Shown in pieces: positions 1 through 13,059 of a stretch of 64,000 bases of DNA. The first letter of the stretch is position 1. Each line of letters begins with the position of its first letter. The stretch is from assembly GCF_026210795.1 (NCBI RefSeq), contig NC_089454.1, positions 2,542,001-2,606,000 of the forward strand, written 5' to 3'. The notes under the pieces were generated by a model. That model was not told the origin of the DNA and made no database searches. It saw only the letters and a list, made by a program, of their open reading frames with translations. The stretch comes from Rhizophagus irregularis (lineage: Eukaryota > Glomeromycota > Glomeromycetes > Glomerales > Glomeraceae). Made by a program: the position numbers and the translations under genes.

Positions 1-1535
1 TGCTAGTAGAAAGAAAGTGAAAAAAAGTAAGAATGTTATTTAAAAAATATTTAAATACAATTAAACAATTTTATATTAATTTTACCTCTAAGAATTGATC
101 GAGAGCGTGATTAGTAAAACAGATGGTAAGAATAGGACCAATATTTGATCCTCGATTTCCTTTCGCCAATAATACTTTCATTATTTGAACACCAACTACA
201 GTTTTACCAGTACCAGGTGGTCCTATAAAAAAAAAAGAGTGAATACGTGATTATTTTATTTTATATAAAATAATTCAACGAAACTGTATTTTTTACATAC
301 CTTCAATCAATGCGATTTCACGTGTTAAAGCATATATTAACGCCTTGGCTATAAAAATAAAAAAATTTTTTTTTCTTTAATAAATTTTTTCAAAATTTTC
401 TCCCTACTTTTCTTTTTAATTAATTACCTTGAGTTTCGTCCAATCCATATGAAGTTCCATCTGGTAATTTACCAATGACACTATTTTCAGTAATTTTCTT
501 TGCTACTTTATCATAAGTATATGTATCGGAAACACTTAATTTTATAATTTTTTCATATTTACATAAAACTGATAAATCAAATTGAAATCCTGAAGCTCTA
601 GTATACATTGGAGTTTCAACTTTAATATCAATATTACATTCTCCATTAAGATTAGGAGCCAAATATTTATCAAAAGGTAAAGAATAAGGTTTCATTGTTT
701 GAAGAGTTTTAAGAATATGATAATATGCTTCTGTATAAATACTTGTCGATTCTATTAAAAATCTTTTTTCCAAAGAATTTCTTATTATCCTATCATAATT
801 CGAAATTTCATTTAATGCTATAGAATAAATTGATGAATCAATAAAACTAATATCAATTTCAGCATGATCATCATATTTAGCTAAAATTTTTTCATCTCTT
901 GATGCAACTATACCAAAATAAATTGAATATAAACCTTCACTATTTGTAAAATTATTTAATTGAGCTCTTCTAGATGGTAATAAAAGTATAACTAAATTAC
1001 CAGTTAATAATCTTTTACATTTTTCCCAATATTCTCTTCTTTCAAATTCATCTTTTGCATCACGAATTTTTGGAGGAGTAAATCTTAAAGTACAAGCAAA
1101 ACCTTTTTTTCTATCACAAATAATATTAACGAATTGTATATAAGGATATACATATAAATCACTATTATCATTTCCTGTATATCTACCACCTTCATCTTGC
1201 ATTTTTTTTAATTCTTTAGACCAATTTTGTGATAAGTCATTCAAGAAATTTGATAAACCACCACGTATTGGATTTAACATATCTTCTCTTAAAAGACGAA
1301 ATTGTGTATCAAGTAATTTAGCGGCTCCATCAGGTAAAAAATGTGGAGTATCAGGAAGTGAAGAAGGTAAAAAGGGCGGACGATCACATAACATTTCTTT
1401 TATTGTAGGAATAATAGATATGTCAGAAATCTTTATAAAATCATTATCATGTCTTTTATCATTTTGTGATAATTCTCCTGGTGGATCATAAGATCTTATA
1501 AAATCAGACTTTCTATAATATTTCTGATTACTCAT
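1..1535 (-). CDS. ZNFX1/NFX1-type superfamily 1 RNA helicase, paralogue A (partial, runs off left edge)
   Basis: Minus-strand exons read as 1535-428, 348-301, 222-86 and 2-<1, joined by GT-AG introns. The last intron ends at position 3, so the next exon begins with the final two bases and the gene continues outside the window. The translation is closely similar to the plus-strand gene at 3224-8558, including exon lengths (the 48- and 137-base exons match exactly). Exon 3 encodes the Walker A motif GPPGTGKT. The helicase core and zinc fingers must lie to the left. The ATG at 1535 is the first supported start; compared with the paralogue roughly 400 N-terminal residues are missing. An alternative is that an upstream exon joins at an acceptor-like site near 1572, where the frame stays open back to 1571. 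By family knowledge, ZNFX1-like helicases act in RNA surveillance and small-RNA silencing. Identity is firm; the 5' end is uncertain. Confidence 0.8.
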
Positions 1536-1571
1536 ATTTGATAAAAGTTCAAAATACGATAAAAATTTACT

Positions 1572-3223
1572 CTATTAATAAATATATCAAATAAAAAATA
1601 TTTATAAATGAGTTGATGAAAAAAGGATTTTTCTTAAAACAACAGTTATTAAATATCCTAATATGTGTCACAAGTACGTATTCAAATGATCTACTTACTA
1701 AATTTGTAGACAATAACGGCTATAACATAGAGTTTAAGAACTGACGTGATACAAAATTCAGTGATTACAATAATTTGTGGCGTGAATCAAAAAGAATGTA
1801 AGTTTTTTTCTTTATCTTTTTGACATGTGTAAAACTTGTGATTTTATTATTTTGTGGCTGTTAACTTATGCGATTTTGTTATTGTGTTATTATTTGTATT
1901 ATTTGTCAAAATTTATATAGATTCTTTTTGTGATAATTGATTTTTTTCATGCATAGTTTAGTTGCACTGATTCTGCATGTAACATGTAAATATATTAAAA
2001 TGAGCGAGCCATACATATGTTTTACATAATACATAAATATTAAACCACCTTAAACGACTAGAACAATATTTTTGGCTGACGACTTTTAAAATATTGTATA
2101 TATATATTATATATTTAGATCCTTTGAAACATAATTTATAGTTACAATTATTTCAATATAAGTTAGCATATTATTATGAAGGATTTGGTTCTAATAATGA
2201 TGAAATTGAGTGATTAAGCCGTGGGTGCGGGTGCAGCGCAGTAGTGGTGGTTGTATAAGCCACAGACACTAGTAAAAGTTACTGGCACTGAGAGCGATCC
2301 TCTTTAGTCATTTCTTTAATAGCTTTAATCACCCATACAGTATTTTAATATTTAGATAATCTGTTATATAAATTAATACGGGTAAAATTTAACGAGAATT
2401 AAGATTAAGTGTCCATTGTTATTAAATGTTTATCCGTGCCGAGTGTATCGTACTACTACTGCTGTGCTACAATCAATATTGCATCTGAAAACAAGGTAAA
2501 AAAACCAACAATATTTTTAACAAATGTATTTTTTTTTTTCAAAAAAAAAAAAAAAAAAAAGAATCTAAACTTTGATTGTCAAAGATAACAGATAAGGGAC
2601 CATAAAATTTTTACCGGTTACGATCACAAAGTAATAATTAAGATTTGTTTGACATATTTGGGATTGACATATATAGTAACAAATCATTTTTTTTTACACC
2701 TGTTTACTTCTTTTATTATTCAATCCCGATACCCGAGATGCAGGAGTATTCATCAGCCATATCACACATATCACACAATCTAATTATTTAAAAGTTCATA
2801 AAGTTTCATTTTTAGTATGTTTGGTAAAATCAAATTATGTTGTGTTCCGAGCACAGCCCTTGTATACTTTCATCTCCGAAAAAATTTTGATATTTTTTTC
2901 ATTTTTTCCTTTTTCTTTTTTTTTCCTTTTTTTTAAAAAAAATTCTTGTTTTGTTAAAATCTTTTATTACTGCCCGTTTCACATATTAGTGTTAAATACT
3001 AAATTTGTTTGTTATTATTCCCCAAAATGGTGATAAGAAGTTTCACTACTTTGATTTATTGGGGTTCTTTATTAAAAAAAAAATTCTTGGCTAAAAGTTA
3101 TTTGCCACAAAAAAAAAAATGTCGGGATCAAAATTATCCTTTTAAAAAGGCGTCGTTTTTTTTTGGTCACCGCAAAAAAAATAATTTTTTTTCTTTTTCT
3201 TTTTCTTTTTTTTGTTTTTATTC
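1572..3223. promoter_or_regulatory. Head-to-head intergenic region between the two helicase genes
   Basis: About 1.65 kb separates the divergent helicase paralogues and would contain both promoters. The part next to the plus-strand gene, about 2880-3215, is a long T/C-rich tract broken by A runs. A 19-base A run lies near 2542-2560. A short GC-richer patch with GTG/GGT repeats lies near 2219-2260. Reading frames here (for example 2821-3284) are homopolymer runs without family resemblance. No TATA box can be assigned with confidence. Confidence 0.35.
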
Positions 3224-6200
3224 ATGCCTAAAAAGAAAGGACAAAAATCCGGTTCCAACAACAACAACAACAATAATAATGTAAACAATACCGTTAAAAA
3301 AAGTAAAAAAAGTAAAAAAGCAAAAGCGAATCCAAATAATGGAAAAAATGGTGGTGGTAATAATGGTGGTAATGGTGGTGGAAAACGTAATAATTTGAAT
3401 CTTACACCATTACCTGAAATAATTGAAATAATGCGTCTACAACAAGAAATTAATATTAAAAATTTTGGTTCTTCTGAATTAACATATAATGGTAGTGATC
3501 GATTAGTTTTTATCGTTTATAAGGAACCTTTTAAAAATATTTGGAAAAAAATTGTAAGGAAAAATTATTTTTGGAATCAAAATGATGCTAGAAATTTTGT
3601 TAGTTCAGCATTAGTTACAGCTGATTCTCGTACGGGTCATGAAATAGAAGAATTGGTAGAAGAATTGGGTAATCCTGAAGGTGGTCTCAAAAGATTAAAA
3701 GAGGTTATGAATTTTCTTTCAATGTCATGTGATGCGGGATTAAACGACAGTGTATTATCTTTCCAATTTGTCATATTACCCTTATTGGGATTATTGACTA
3801 GAACTGCTATTACTGAATGTATTTTGGAAACATATGTTCACGCCATCTTTACGGCTGTCTACGCAAATCTCGTAAGTAAAATCGATGAAACTATTTGATT
3901 TTTGAAAAAAATAATTATTATTATTAATGTCCGCTTTTTTATTAAGGACTCATTTATTAATAGGAACGTGATGAAAATGTTGGAAACGTTGGTGCAACGT
4001 AATTCTGTGAAAGATAATCAAGTTAGCATGGAAGAATTATTATCACGTGATCGTTATTCATTTATTCCATATTCGTAAGTACCTTTTATGTCATTCTATG
4101 TACGCGCAAAACCTAATGTGAGCTAATTCTCTCTCTCCTTTTAAATTAATAGCTTAGGAACATTTTTCTTAGTAATTGTTCGGTTGCTTACGGAAATATT
4201 ACGTCGAATCAGAGAAGCTTCTGTTAATAAGACGATGCATAAGATCGTTTGTGATCTACAAAGATTAAAGACTATATATCAACAATCAATTCAATCAATT
4301 GGGCCACAACAATTTTCTGATCCATTAATTAATAATTTGGAAACTAGAGAGTATTTTTTTATGATATTAGAAAAAGACATGGAAAGCATGAATAAAATGT
4401 TAGATACGTCAAATGAAAAGAATTCTAATTCAAATTCTTATTTACGTTCTAGAGAATTATCTAGTAAATTTGATATTATAAAATCTTTTGATTTACCTGG
4501 TGAATTATCAAAAGTTGGTGTAAGACATGATAACGATTATGTAAAAATTCGAAATATATCACTTCTTCCTACAAGAGGTGAGATATTATGTAATCGTCAA
4601 CCATTTTTACCATCTCCAGTGTTCGGTACACCACATTTTTTACCTTACGGGGCTGCTAGATTACTTGATACACAGTTTCGTCTTTTAAGAGAAGACATGT
4701 TAAATCCGATACGTGGTGGAATATCAAATTTCATAAAAGCATTGTCAAAAGATCAGCCTTCAACGGAATTTAAGAATATACAACAAGAAGGAGGTAGATT
4801 TACTTACGATGGTGGAATAACCGATAATGGTGATTTACAAGTATATACTTATGTACAATTTATTAATATTACTTGTGATAGAAGAAAAGGTCTTGCTTAT
4901 ACTATGAGATTTACTTTTCCAAAAATTCGTGGAGCTAAAGATGAATTTGAAAGAAAAGAATATTGGGAAAAGAGTAAAAGATTATTAACTGGTAATTTAG
5001 TTGCTCTTTTGTTACCATCGAAAAGGTTTGAGAATAATTATTCAATTTACTTTGGAATTGTTACATCAAGAGATGAAAAAATTTTAGCTAAATATGATGA
5101 TCGTGCAGATATTGATATTAGTTTTGTTGATCCATCAATTTATTCTATCGCATTAAATGAAATTTCAAATTATGATAGAATAACAGATCAATCATTAGAA
5201 AAAAGATTTTTGGTAGAATCGACAAGTATTTATTTAGAAGCTTATTATCATATTCTTAAAACTCTTCAAACAACGAATCCTTCTTCTTTACCTTTTGAAA
5301 AATATTTCGCTCCTAATCTTAAAGGAAACCGCGATATTAAAGTTGAAACGCCAATGTATACTAGAGCTCCAGGATTTCAATTTGATTTATCAGTTCTATG
5401 TAAAAATAAGGGACGAAGTTTAAAATTAGTTGTTGCAAATAGAAATAGTTATGATAAAGTAGCAAAAGATATTACCGCTTCTAGTATATTAGACGACACT
5501 CAAGGTAATCGAATCTTTTTTTATATGTATGTAAATTTTTTTAGCGTATTGTTAAAGAAAGGATTTATTTAACTTCTGTAATTTTTTTTATTTTTAATTT
5601 CCAATTGTAGCTGAAGCATTGATATCCGCTTTAACACGTGAAGTTGCATTAATCGAGGGTATGTAACGCAAAAAAAAAAAAAAATTTTTTAAACAAATTA
5701 ATGATAAATTTCTCTGTAAATTAATAGGACCACCTGGTACTGGTAAAACTGTAGTCGGTATTGAAATTATGAAAGTGTTATTAGCAAAAGAAAATCAAAA
5801 ATCAAAAATTGGACCTATTCTTACAATCTGTTTTACAAATCACGCTCTTGACCAATTCTTAGAGGTAAAAATTACATAAATTACATAGATAATTATTAAT
5901 AATTATTATAACATTTTTGATACTTATAAAAATATTTATTAATATTAAATTTTCTTTTCTCTTTCCACTAGCATCTACTTGATGTAGGTATAACGAATAT
6001 AATAAGATTGGGTTCTCAAACAGAATCTGAAAGGATTAAAGAATATAATTTAGAAGAAATATCTAAGAGGTATAAACGTAATAGTAAATTAAAGTCGAAG
6101 CCACGTGTACAATTAAATATTATAGAAAAAAATATCGATAGAATAAAAAACAGTTTAACTAAAAAATGGGTATCATGGGATGATATACAAGGATATTTGA

Positions 6201-8558
6201 TGAATGAAGCAAAAGATTTTTATGATAGATTCGCTACGAAATCTGATACTTATTTACCTAGTTGGGTTATGGAAACTATTGGTAATGATCCCGAAGTAGA
6301 TGAAACTGAAGAAGAGTCTTATGATAAATTTCAAACAGTTCGAAATAGACGAAGTAGGAAATTATCTATATTTGAACAATGGTTATATGGAGTAGATATT
6401 AGGATAATTAGCAAGAGAAAAGGTATTTTATTAATACAAAAACAACAGCAGCAGCAGAAAGCCGAGAATGATCAGAAAAAAAGAAACAAAAAATGGATAA
6501 GTCTTGATGAATTCGAAGCAATAAATGAAGCATCAAAAAGTATTAACGATAATTCACAAATTGATTATGAAACATTACAATGGATCGAAAATTATAATGA
6601 ACCAAGAACAAATCGTTCTTTGAACATATTATTAAATGATTATTCGATTTGGCAAATGTCAAAAGTAGAAAGACAAAGACTTCATGATTATTGGCGTACA
6701 AAAATTAATGAAAAATTTGTTCAAGAATTATCAAGTTTAGAAAAAAGACATGAGAAAGAACGTCAAGTAATGAACGATATTTATGATGAAGCAAATCGTA
6801 TAATATTATTAAATAGGGATGTTATTGGTATGACTACGAGTGGTGCGGCTAAATTTCAAAATTTAATTAAGTCAATTAACCCTAAAATTATTATCTGTGA
6901 AGAAGCCGGTGAAGTTTTAGAAGCTCATATTCTTAGCGCATTAACTCCTTCAACTCAACATTTAATATTAATCGGAGATCATAATCAACTTCGACCTCAT
7001 ATTGCAACGTATTCTCTTAGTATGGATTCTTCAACGGGAAAAAATTATCAATTGGATAAATCATTATTTGAAAGATTAGTTAATGGAGATAATGCAGTTA
7101 AAATTGAAAAAACTCAACTTTTAACTCAAAGACGAATGAGAAAGAAAGAGATTTCTGACCTAATTAGATATACACTTTATCCAGATTTAATCGATGGTGA
7201 AAATACAGCTACATATCCAAATGTATGTGGAGCTCAACACAACGTGTATTTTATTGATCATAGAAATCCGGAAGATAATATTGGAGGAGATTTTGCTATG
7301 AAATCTCATGTTAACAGATTTGAGGTTAAAATGGTAGTTGAAATGGTAAAATATTTTGTTAGAAATGGATACAATAAACCCGAAGATATAGCAGTACTTA
7401 CTCCATATTTAGGACAAATGGTTAAAATTAGAGACGCTTTAGCTGAATTATTCGTTGTTGTTATTGATGGAAGAGACGCTCAAGACATTGCCGAATTGGA
7501 AGGACGGGATGGTAGAAACAACTATAATTATACTTCAAAAACCTCTTTAAGCCAACCAGTTACTTTAAGAACTGTAGATAATTTTCAAGGTGAAGAAGCA
7601 AACATAGTTATTGTTTCATTAGTTCGTAATTACTCGGGAACTGGAGAACGTGATTCTATCGGATTTCTCAAAAGCTCAAATAGAAGTAATGTGCTATTGT
7701 CACGTGCTCGTGAAGGAATGTATCTTATTGGCAATTCTGAATTAATGGCAAAGAGGTCTAAAGATATGTGGGCTCCTGTAATTAATATTTTACGGGAACG
7801 TGAACAAGTTGGATTTGGTATGCCAATTGTATGTAATCAACATCCTGATTATAAGAATATCATTGACAAACCTGAACTATTTGCGCATATTAGCCCGGAT
7901 GGGGGATGTCGTCAAAAATGTAACATATCACTTCCTTGTGGACATCCATGTATTTATAAATGTCATTCAGATGATCCTGAACATACTAAGATTAATTGTA
8001 ATGTTCCCGTTGGAGACGTTAAGTTACCTTGTCGTCATATAATTCGAAATGCTAAATGTTGGCAAAAGCAAGCTAAAAATACGTTTAAATGCATGGTATT
8101 AGTTGAAAAAAAATCACCCTATTGCGAGCACTATCAAGAGGTTTATGTAAGTATAGTTCTTTTTTTACGTACGTAATACATGGTTATACTTATCTTTTTT
8201 CTAACCGCTTATTTTTAATGCTTTTTAGTGCTTTGAGCCTGATTACAATATTAAATGTAGAGAGATATGTAATATAATGTTGAAATGTGGTCATGAATGT
8301 TTAAATGAATGTTCTAAATGTCAAGAATATTCTAGACCACATGCAATTACCGTTCCTAATATCCCTAATAGACCTATTAGGCCTATTAAACGAACAAAGC
8401 ATGAAGAGTGTAGATATGTGTGTGATAAACCATTACGTTGTGGTCATATATATCATAGATGTAAAAACTATTGCCATGACATAAAGTACTATAATAGATG
8501 TCCTCCGTGTAATGAATGTATTAATAATGCACGGAACGTGAAGGATAATTACTACTAA
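3224..8558 (+). CDS. ZNFX1/NFX1-type zinc finger RNA helicase, paralogue B (complete, 7 exons)
   Basis: Exons 3224-3871, 3947-4074, 4153-5504, 5611-5658, 5728-5864, 5972-8146 and 8229-8558 join in frame to 1605 codons plus stop. The second acceptor was set at 3946 because only that choice keeps the frame open. The first ATG is 3224; the N-terminus is basic and N/G-rich (residues 1-55). Superfamily 1 (UPF1-like) motifs: Walker A GPPGTGKT (726-733), CEEAGEVLEAH (from 1080), GDHNQLRP (from 1106), LTQRRMRKKE, VDNFQGEE (about 1306), LLSRAREG (about 1346). From about 1410 to the end there are Cys/His clusters (LPCGHPCIYKCH, LKCGHECLNECSKC, LRCGHIYHRCKNYC), as in NFX1-type zinc fingers. Known family role: ZNFX1 proteins bind RNA with Argonautes in silencing granules in animals and fungal relatives sit in RNAi contexts; the role here is inferred. 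Human ZNFX1 is somewhat longer. Confidence 0.88.
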
Positions 8559-11116
8559 AGTGTTGTTTATAGTTATTACGATAGAACCATTTTGAATAGT
8601 AAAATTTTTAATTTTTAATTGAATTATCACAACATGTAGTGCATATACAGTATTTAGTTTGAAATTTTACCTGTATTAAATTTTTTGTAATAAATCGTAA
8701 TTATTAATTAAAGTTGACCGAAGACTTAAAAGTAAATATCGTAGAACTTTTATTAAAAGTAATAAAAGATTATTGAATGTAAAATGATTGTACTAAGCGT
8801 TGCCAGTACAATTTAAGAGGGTTATTATATGCAGCACTTAATACGATAATTATAAAAATCACCTAACCGAACTAATACGTTGTATTGTAAAATGTAAATA
8901 TTATCGTTATCATAAATATCAAAAAAATAAATAAATAAATAAATAATAATATCTAGTATAGCCAATTCACAACAATTAGCGCGTATTTGAATTAAATCCG
9001 ACCACTGTATTTGTAAATCTGCATACTATCAGATTATTTTAAAAATCATTCATCATTTTATTTATTTGACAAAATTTAAGAAACATTCAAAATTTAAATA
9101 TCATAAAATTCGCTATTTTACTGTTTAATTTTCGATGATAAAACCCTTGCGTAAAATGATGGTCAAAATCAAGTAGTGCTTCTTTTTTTCGTGAGACTTA
9201 ACGTTAAGTGGCAATCTTGACGCAAACTGCCAAATTACGATACAATTTGACTAGTAATGCAAATCTCAAATAGGACCTACCCTTCGATAAATACGTACTA
9301 ACTAACAGTAACCGTGTTGCTGCAGTATTGCATTATCACATACTGGGGAAGAAAAAAACATCAAGGAAAAAAACGTCTAATCTAAGAAACCCAGGCCATA
9401 TTGGTTTTTCACGTATTCGTGTTACGCGTAAATACTGTCAGGCGTAAAATAATTTATTGTTATAAAACCGTGCGTATTATTCGTTGCCGAAAAATTATTG
9501 AATACTCGAGCGCGAGCCTGATTCGGGAGTAGGGATAATCCATTTAGGAGTAGACGCGTCACGTGGCGGAGATTTCGTTTCAGAAATGCAGATGAACCTT
9601 TATTCACGTACTATAAAAACGTAGGTTTATTAATAAGAAATAAGTCCAGGAAGAAAGACATGTAAGGTAATATAATGTAACCAACTTAGCGATTTGAGTT
9701 TGAATAACGCAATCCAAAGATTGACATACTGTATAATGCTCACAAAAGGGCAAATTGAATATAGTTCAAATTATGTTTCAATGAATTTCAACCTGGAGTA
9801 ATGGACGTTTAAAGATAAGAGATACTCTAGTTGTGTATAACAGATAACTCGAGTTCCTTTTAGCAACTTCGCTTTTCTGTGATTTCTGTAAAACAATACC
9901 CAAATATCCCTCTCCTATTCTATACAACTCAATTACCGAAACATCGAAACCTGTAAGAGATCATTTATTTCGATAGAAGCATAGAAAAAATTCGAATTTT
10001 TTGCATGTGGAATTTAGGAAAGATATATAAAGTAGAATAAAAAAGGTGATAAGAACGCTGATTCGTTATGAGTATAGACCTCATCGTAATTTACAATTAT
10101 TAAAAATTTCTTAATCATCGTATAAATGAAATGAAGTAAAAAGTATAAAAATCTGCTGGAAATAACGTTCTGATATATGTATATGTATATGTGTCAACTC
10201 TACGATGCCCCGAACGATATCTTCTCGCTTAACAAGATTCATTAAAACTTAAAATATAACATGTAATTAAAAATAGCTCTCCGAACTCCGTCGTAATGTG
10301 GTGCGAATTTCCTTTTAGATGATCACGTGTAGCAACCTTTGTCGTACACTTAATAATCTACAAGAAAAAATCCGCCGTACACTCAATTTGTAGCAAAAAA
10401 TTTGTTGTATACTTAGTTCATAGTAATCAAGAAAGATTCTTCTTTCAATCATATTATATAATAACCGGATTAAAAAATCCTAGAATCTGATTATGTTTAA
10501 TTAAAAATGTTCAGTAATTTTTTCAACAAAAAAAAAAATCTGGACCCACTTTATTAAAAAATAGCGCCTGAATTTTTTCATTTATAAAAAATAAACTGGT
10601 TCTGTTTTATTATGCATTGAGAAAAATTTTAAATATCTACATATCACAATCTCACAATTTTTTCCACTATTGCTTGATTGCAGACCTTATCTTTCAATTT
10701 AATTGAGAATAGCACTATAAATGCTGATACAAATAATAATTATTATTAAAGAATAGCCGTACATTTACAATTTTGTACAATAGTTTTGATGTATATATAA
10801 TTCGGTATTAAATAAAGTAGTACAGTACGTTAGTCTAAATTAGTACGTACGTGCTTAAAATCAATCAGTACATACGGGTACAAATGCTAAAAAATTTCGT
10901 ACTAGTACGTACAAAAATATTCTGAAACTTTTCATATATTATTTTTTTTATACATTATTTTAATATCATTTTTCATGGGTTATTTTTCATATTTACTTTA
11001 CAATTATAAATTACAATGAATATAAAAATTATAAAACTGCTAAAAATTATAAGGTTAAAGCTGCTGTTTCATTTCTAGGCTTTACTACATTCTAATAATG
11101 CCTAAGAATATAATAA
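8559..11116. other. Non-coding, A+T-rich intergenic region with repeat fragments
   Basis: No convincing gene was found. An (AAAT)n microsatellite lies at about 8925-8950. The segment near 9130-9290 is related to the ends of the dispersed repeats at about 14480-15180 and 29450-30180 (shared GATGATAAAACC, an AACGTTAA-type motif and a following block). The minus-strand frame 9422-9607 has no family resemblance and crosses GC-richer sequence; it is not called. Around 10790-10920 there are several clustered AGTACGTAC-like words of unknown meaning. Confidence 0.4.
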
Positions 11117-11596
11117 TTATAAAGTTAAACCTATGCTTATTTTTAGCTGCCGATTTTGTAATTCAATAGCTTCTGCTTCCGCCACTTCTTTTCTAAGCTT
11201 TGCTTGACGTTCTAATAATGTCAATTTTCTTTCTTCAAGTTCAATATTTAACATAACTTCATTTTCTTTATTAATTGAGCTTGTAGATGACCTTCCCAAA
11301 TTTTCAACCCTAATTTCATTATTCACATCTTCTAAATTAGTAGTATTAGATACTGTTTCTGCTAAATGTTGTTTGTTATGATATTTGGGAATTTGTATCA
11401 TACCGTAATCTTTTTTCATTAGAATTTATAGATGAAGTTTTTCTTTTACATGAATTTTTGTTCTCATTTTTTTTGTTATATATTGCAGCTAAATTAATAA
11501 ATGTATCAATATATTTAAACATACATATTAATTCTGTGCAATTTGCTGCCTTTTGACTTCACTTTTATATGGTACGCCTGAATTGTCGGGTACTTT
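11117..11596 (-). pseudogene. Decayed coding remnant with a C-terminal coiled coil (unidentified, possibly transposon-associated)
   Basis: The longest frame, 11419-11117, starts with an ATG and encodes 100 residues. Its last 45 residues are a charged, helical stretch (ELEERKLTLLERQAKL and on) expected to form a coiled coil. Upstream on the same strand two further coding-like pieces lie in other frames: about 11596-11530 (KVPDNSGVPYKSEVK) and about 11525-11420 (ICMFKYIDTFINLAAIYNKK). This suggests one former reading frame broken by two frame changes. C-terminal coiled coils of this type are seen in Myb/SANT-like proteins that accompany Harbinger transposons in fungi, but I see no Myb motif here, so the family is a guess. 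A short intact protein starting at 11419 is the alternative. Confidence 0.4.
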
Positions 11597-12000
11597 TAAT
11601 TTTTAATAACTTTTCATCATGCCTTTTACCACTAAAAAAAAAATTAATTTAACAATTATAAAAATAATATAATAAAATAATTAATAACAATACATAGAAG
11701 TACAGCGTGTTGCAAAAAAAAACCGGAATTAAAAAATTGACCATAAGATCTCACCAAATTATATGTGAAATAGCTTATCTGAAAGGTGGAAACCCATGGA
11801 TTTTATCAATAATAAATTAATATGGAATTTATTTCAATAATTTTTCTATAATTAAGCTTACAATTATATTTTTTTTATTTAAAAATTTTTTATAACTATT
11901 TTAGAGCAAATTTATATTTTTTTGCATAAAAATGCTTTATATTGTTAAAGAATTTTTTTTATTTGCATTTTTCCCATTTATCTTAGTAAAATTCAAGAAA
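11597..12000. other. Intergenic A+T-rich region
   Basis: No gene seen. At about 11701-11730 a stretch beginning ACAGCGTGTTGCAAAAA resembles the termini of mariner-type elements, but no opposite end was found, so it is not called as an element. Confidence 0.3.
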
Positions 12001-12356
12001 TTTCTAGTCGCGGGTTTTGATGATCCAAAATATGAGTTTCCAAATTAGAAAGTTCTTTTATTTGAGTTGCTTTCTTGGCAATTGTTAGAGTCAGTATATA
12101 TAGTACATCGACTATGATACGGGGGAGAGTGATAATGGATTCATAGCTTCACTTTTTGTGGATGAAGGGAAAAATAATGTTGATCCTGGATTTTTTATTG
12201 GTACGGCGCTTCATAACGTCCCATCACTAATTAATTGATGATCACATGATACAAACGTCTACAATGGCACAAACTATACCAGATACTATATGTAAATTAA
12301 GTAAAAAATGATGCACGTATCAGTCGTATCATCATATGATGCCCGTTTTTTATATT

Positions 12357-12500
12357 ATCTTTTTTTCCGTAAAAGGCTTATATTCCCGGAATTAATAACC
12401 TTATATTACGGAATTTATCGAATTATTTACAATAGATCCGTGAAAGGCTCATTTTTACGGAGTTTTTACAGAAATAACGGATAAAATTTTTTAAAATGAT
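12357..12500. repeat. Short dispersed repeat (copies also at 17035-17165 and 41196-41350)
   Basis: A roughly 140-base element with the words CCGTAAAAGGCTTATATTCC, TTACGGAATTTATCGAATT and ACAGAAATAACGGATAAAA occurs here, again near 17035-17165 outside the large duplication, and inverted near 41196-41350. CCGTAAAAG near the left and CTTTTACGG-like words in the inverted copy give it weak terminal inverted symmetry. It may be a small non-autonomous element that was already inside the duplicated block. Confidence 0.55.
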
Positions 12501-12995
12501 TAAAAAATTACATGAAAGAGGTTGTATTACGAATTCCAGAAAAAGTCAAAATCCTGATAATTTTTAATTTTATCCCATAGTTTTTTTAATTGGAAATTAC
12601 ATGAGACAAAAACACTTATTTTCACGGTTAGTCTAATAGTCAACTTGCAGCAGATAGTAAACGATTTCTGAAATTAGGTGCACCAAAACTCTTTGTGAAT
12701 CTGAGACAAAATGTAAACAGTATGATTTATTTCCGATCTCAAAATCACAGAAAGAATTTCAAATTTCAAAATGACATTTAAAATAGTTTTTAACTTCAAT
12801 GATCATCACCGTTGGCCAGAATTATCAATTTTTACTGGCACTATATTTTTTTAATGCTGGTCGATCGTCATAATTTCAGTCACTGGTGATCATCATCCCC
12901 GGTGATAGAAAAATTCTTTTAAAATAAAGCTTAACAAAGAATAAGATTTGCACAAATAACTAGCCTATATCATATTGAAATACATAATAAGAGTG

Positions 12996-13003
12996 TATAA
13001 ATA
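12996..13003 (+). promoter_or_regulatory. TATA box of the secreted-protein gene
   Basis: TATAAATA lies 57-64 bases before the ATG at 13060. The same box is conserved before the paralogue (40678-40685 on the opposite strand), and the 5' leader between box and ATG is also conserved, which supports a shared promoter. Confidence 0.55.
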
Positions 13004-13059
13004 GTGTGTTCCTACATTTACATCCTTCTACAAAAACCAACTTAAAGCACAAGTAGAGT

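Noticed and set aside
3212-3223. TTG start four codons upstream of the helicase ATG
   Set aside because: Not a likely eukaryotic start; ATG at 3224 follows directly and begins the basic N-terminus.
2821-3284. Two overlapping plus-strand frames rich in F, S and K
   Set aside because: They are translations of T/A homopolymer runs in the 5' flank of the helicase gene, with no family resemblance.
3947-3963. Alternative acceptor at 3963 for helicase exon 2
   Set aside because: It gives a stop after 12 codons; the acceptor at 3946 keeps the frame open through the conserved region.
9422-9607. 61-residue minus-strand frame
   Set aside because: No domain, no intron partners, and embedded in repeat-related sequence; composition alone is not enough.
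11701-11760. Mariner-like terminus
   Set aside because: Only one end resembles a mariner TIR; no opposite end or transposase remnant was found.
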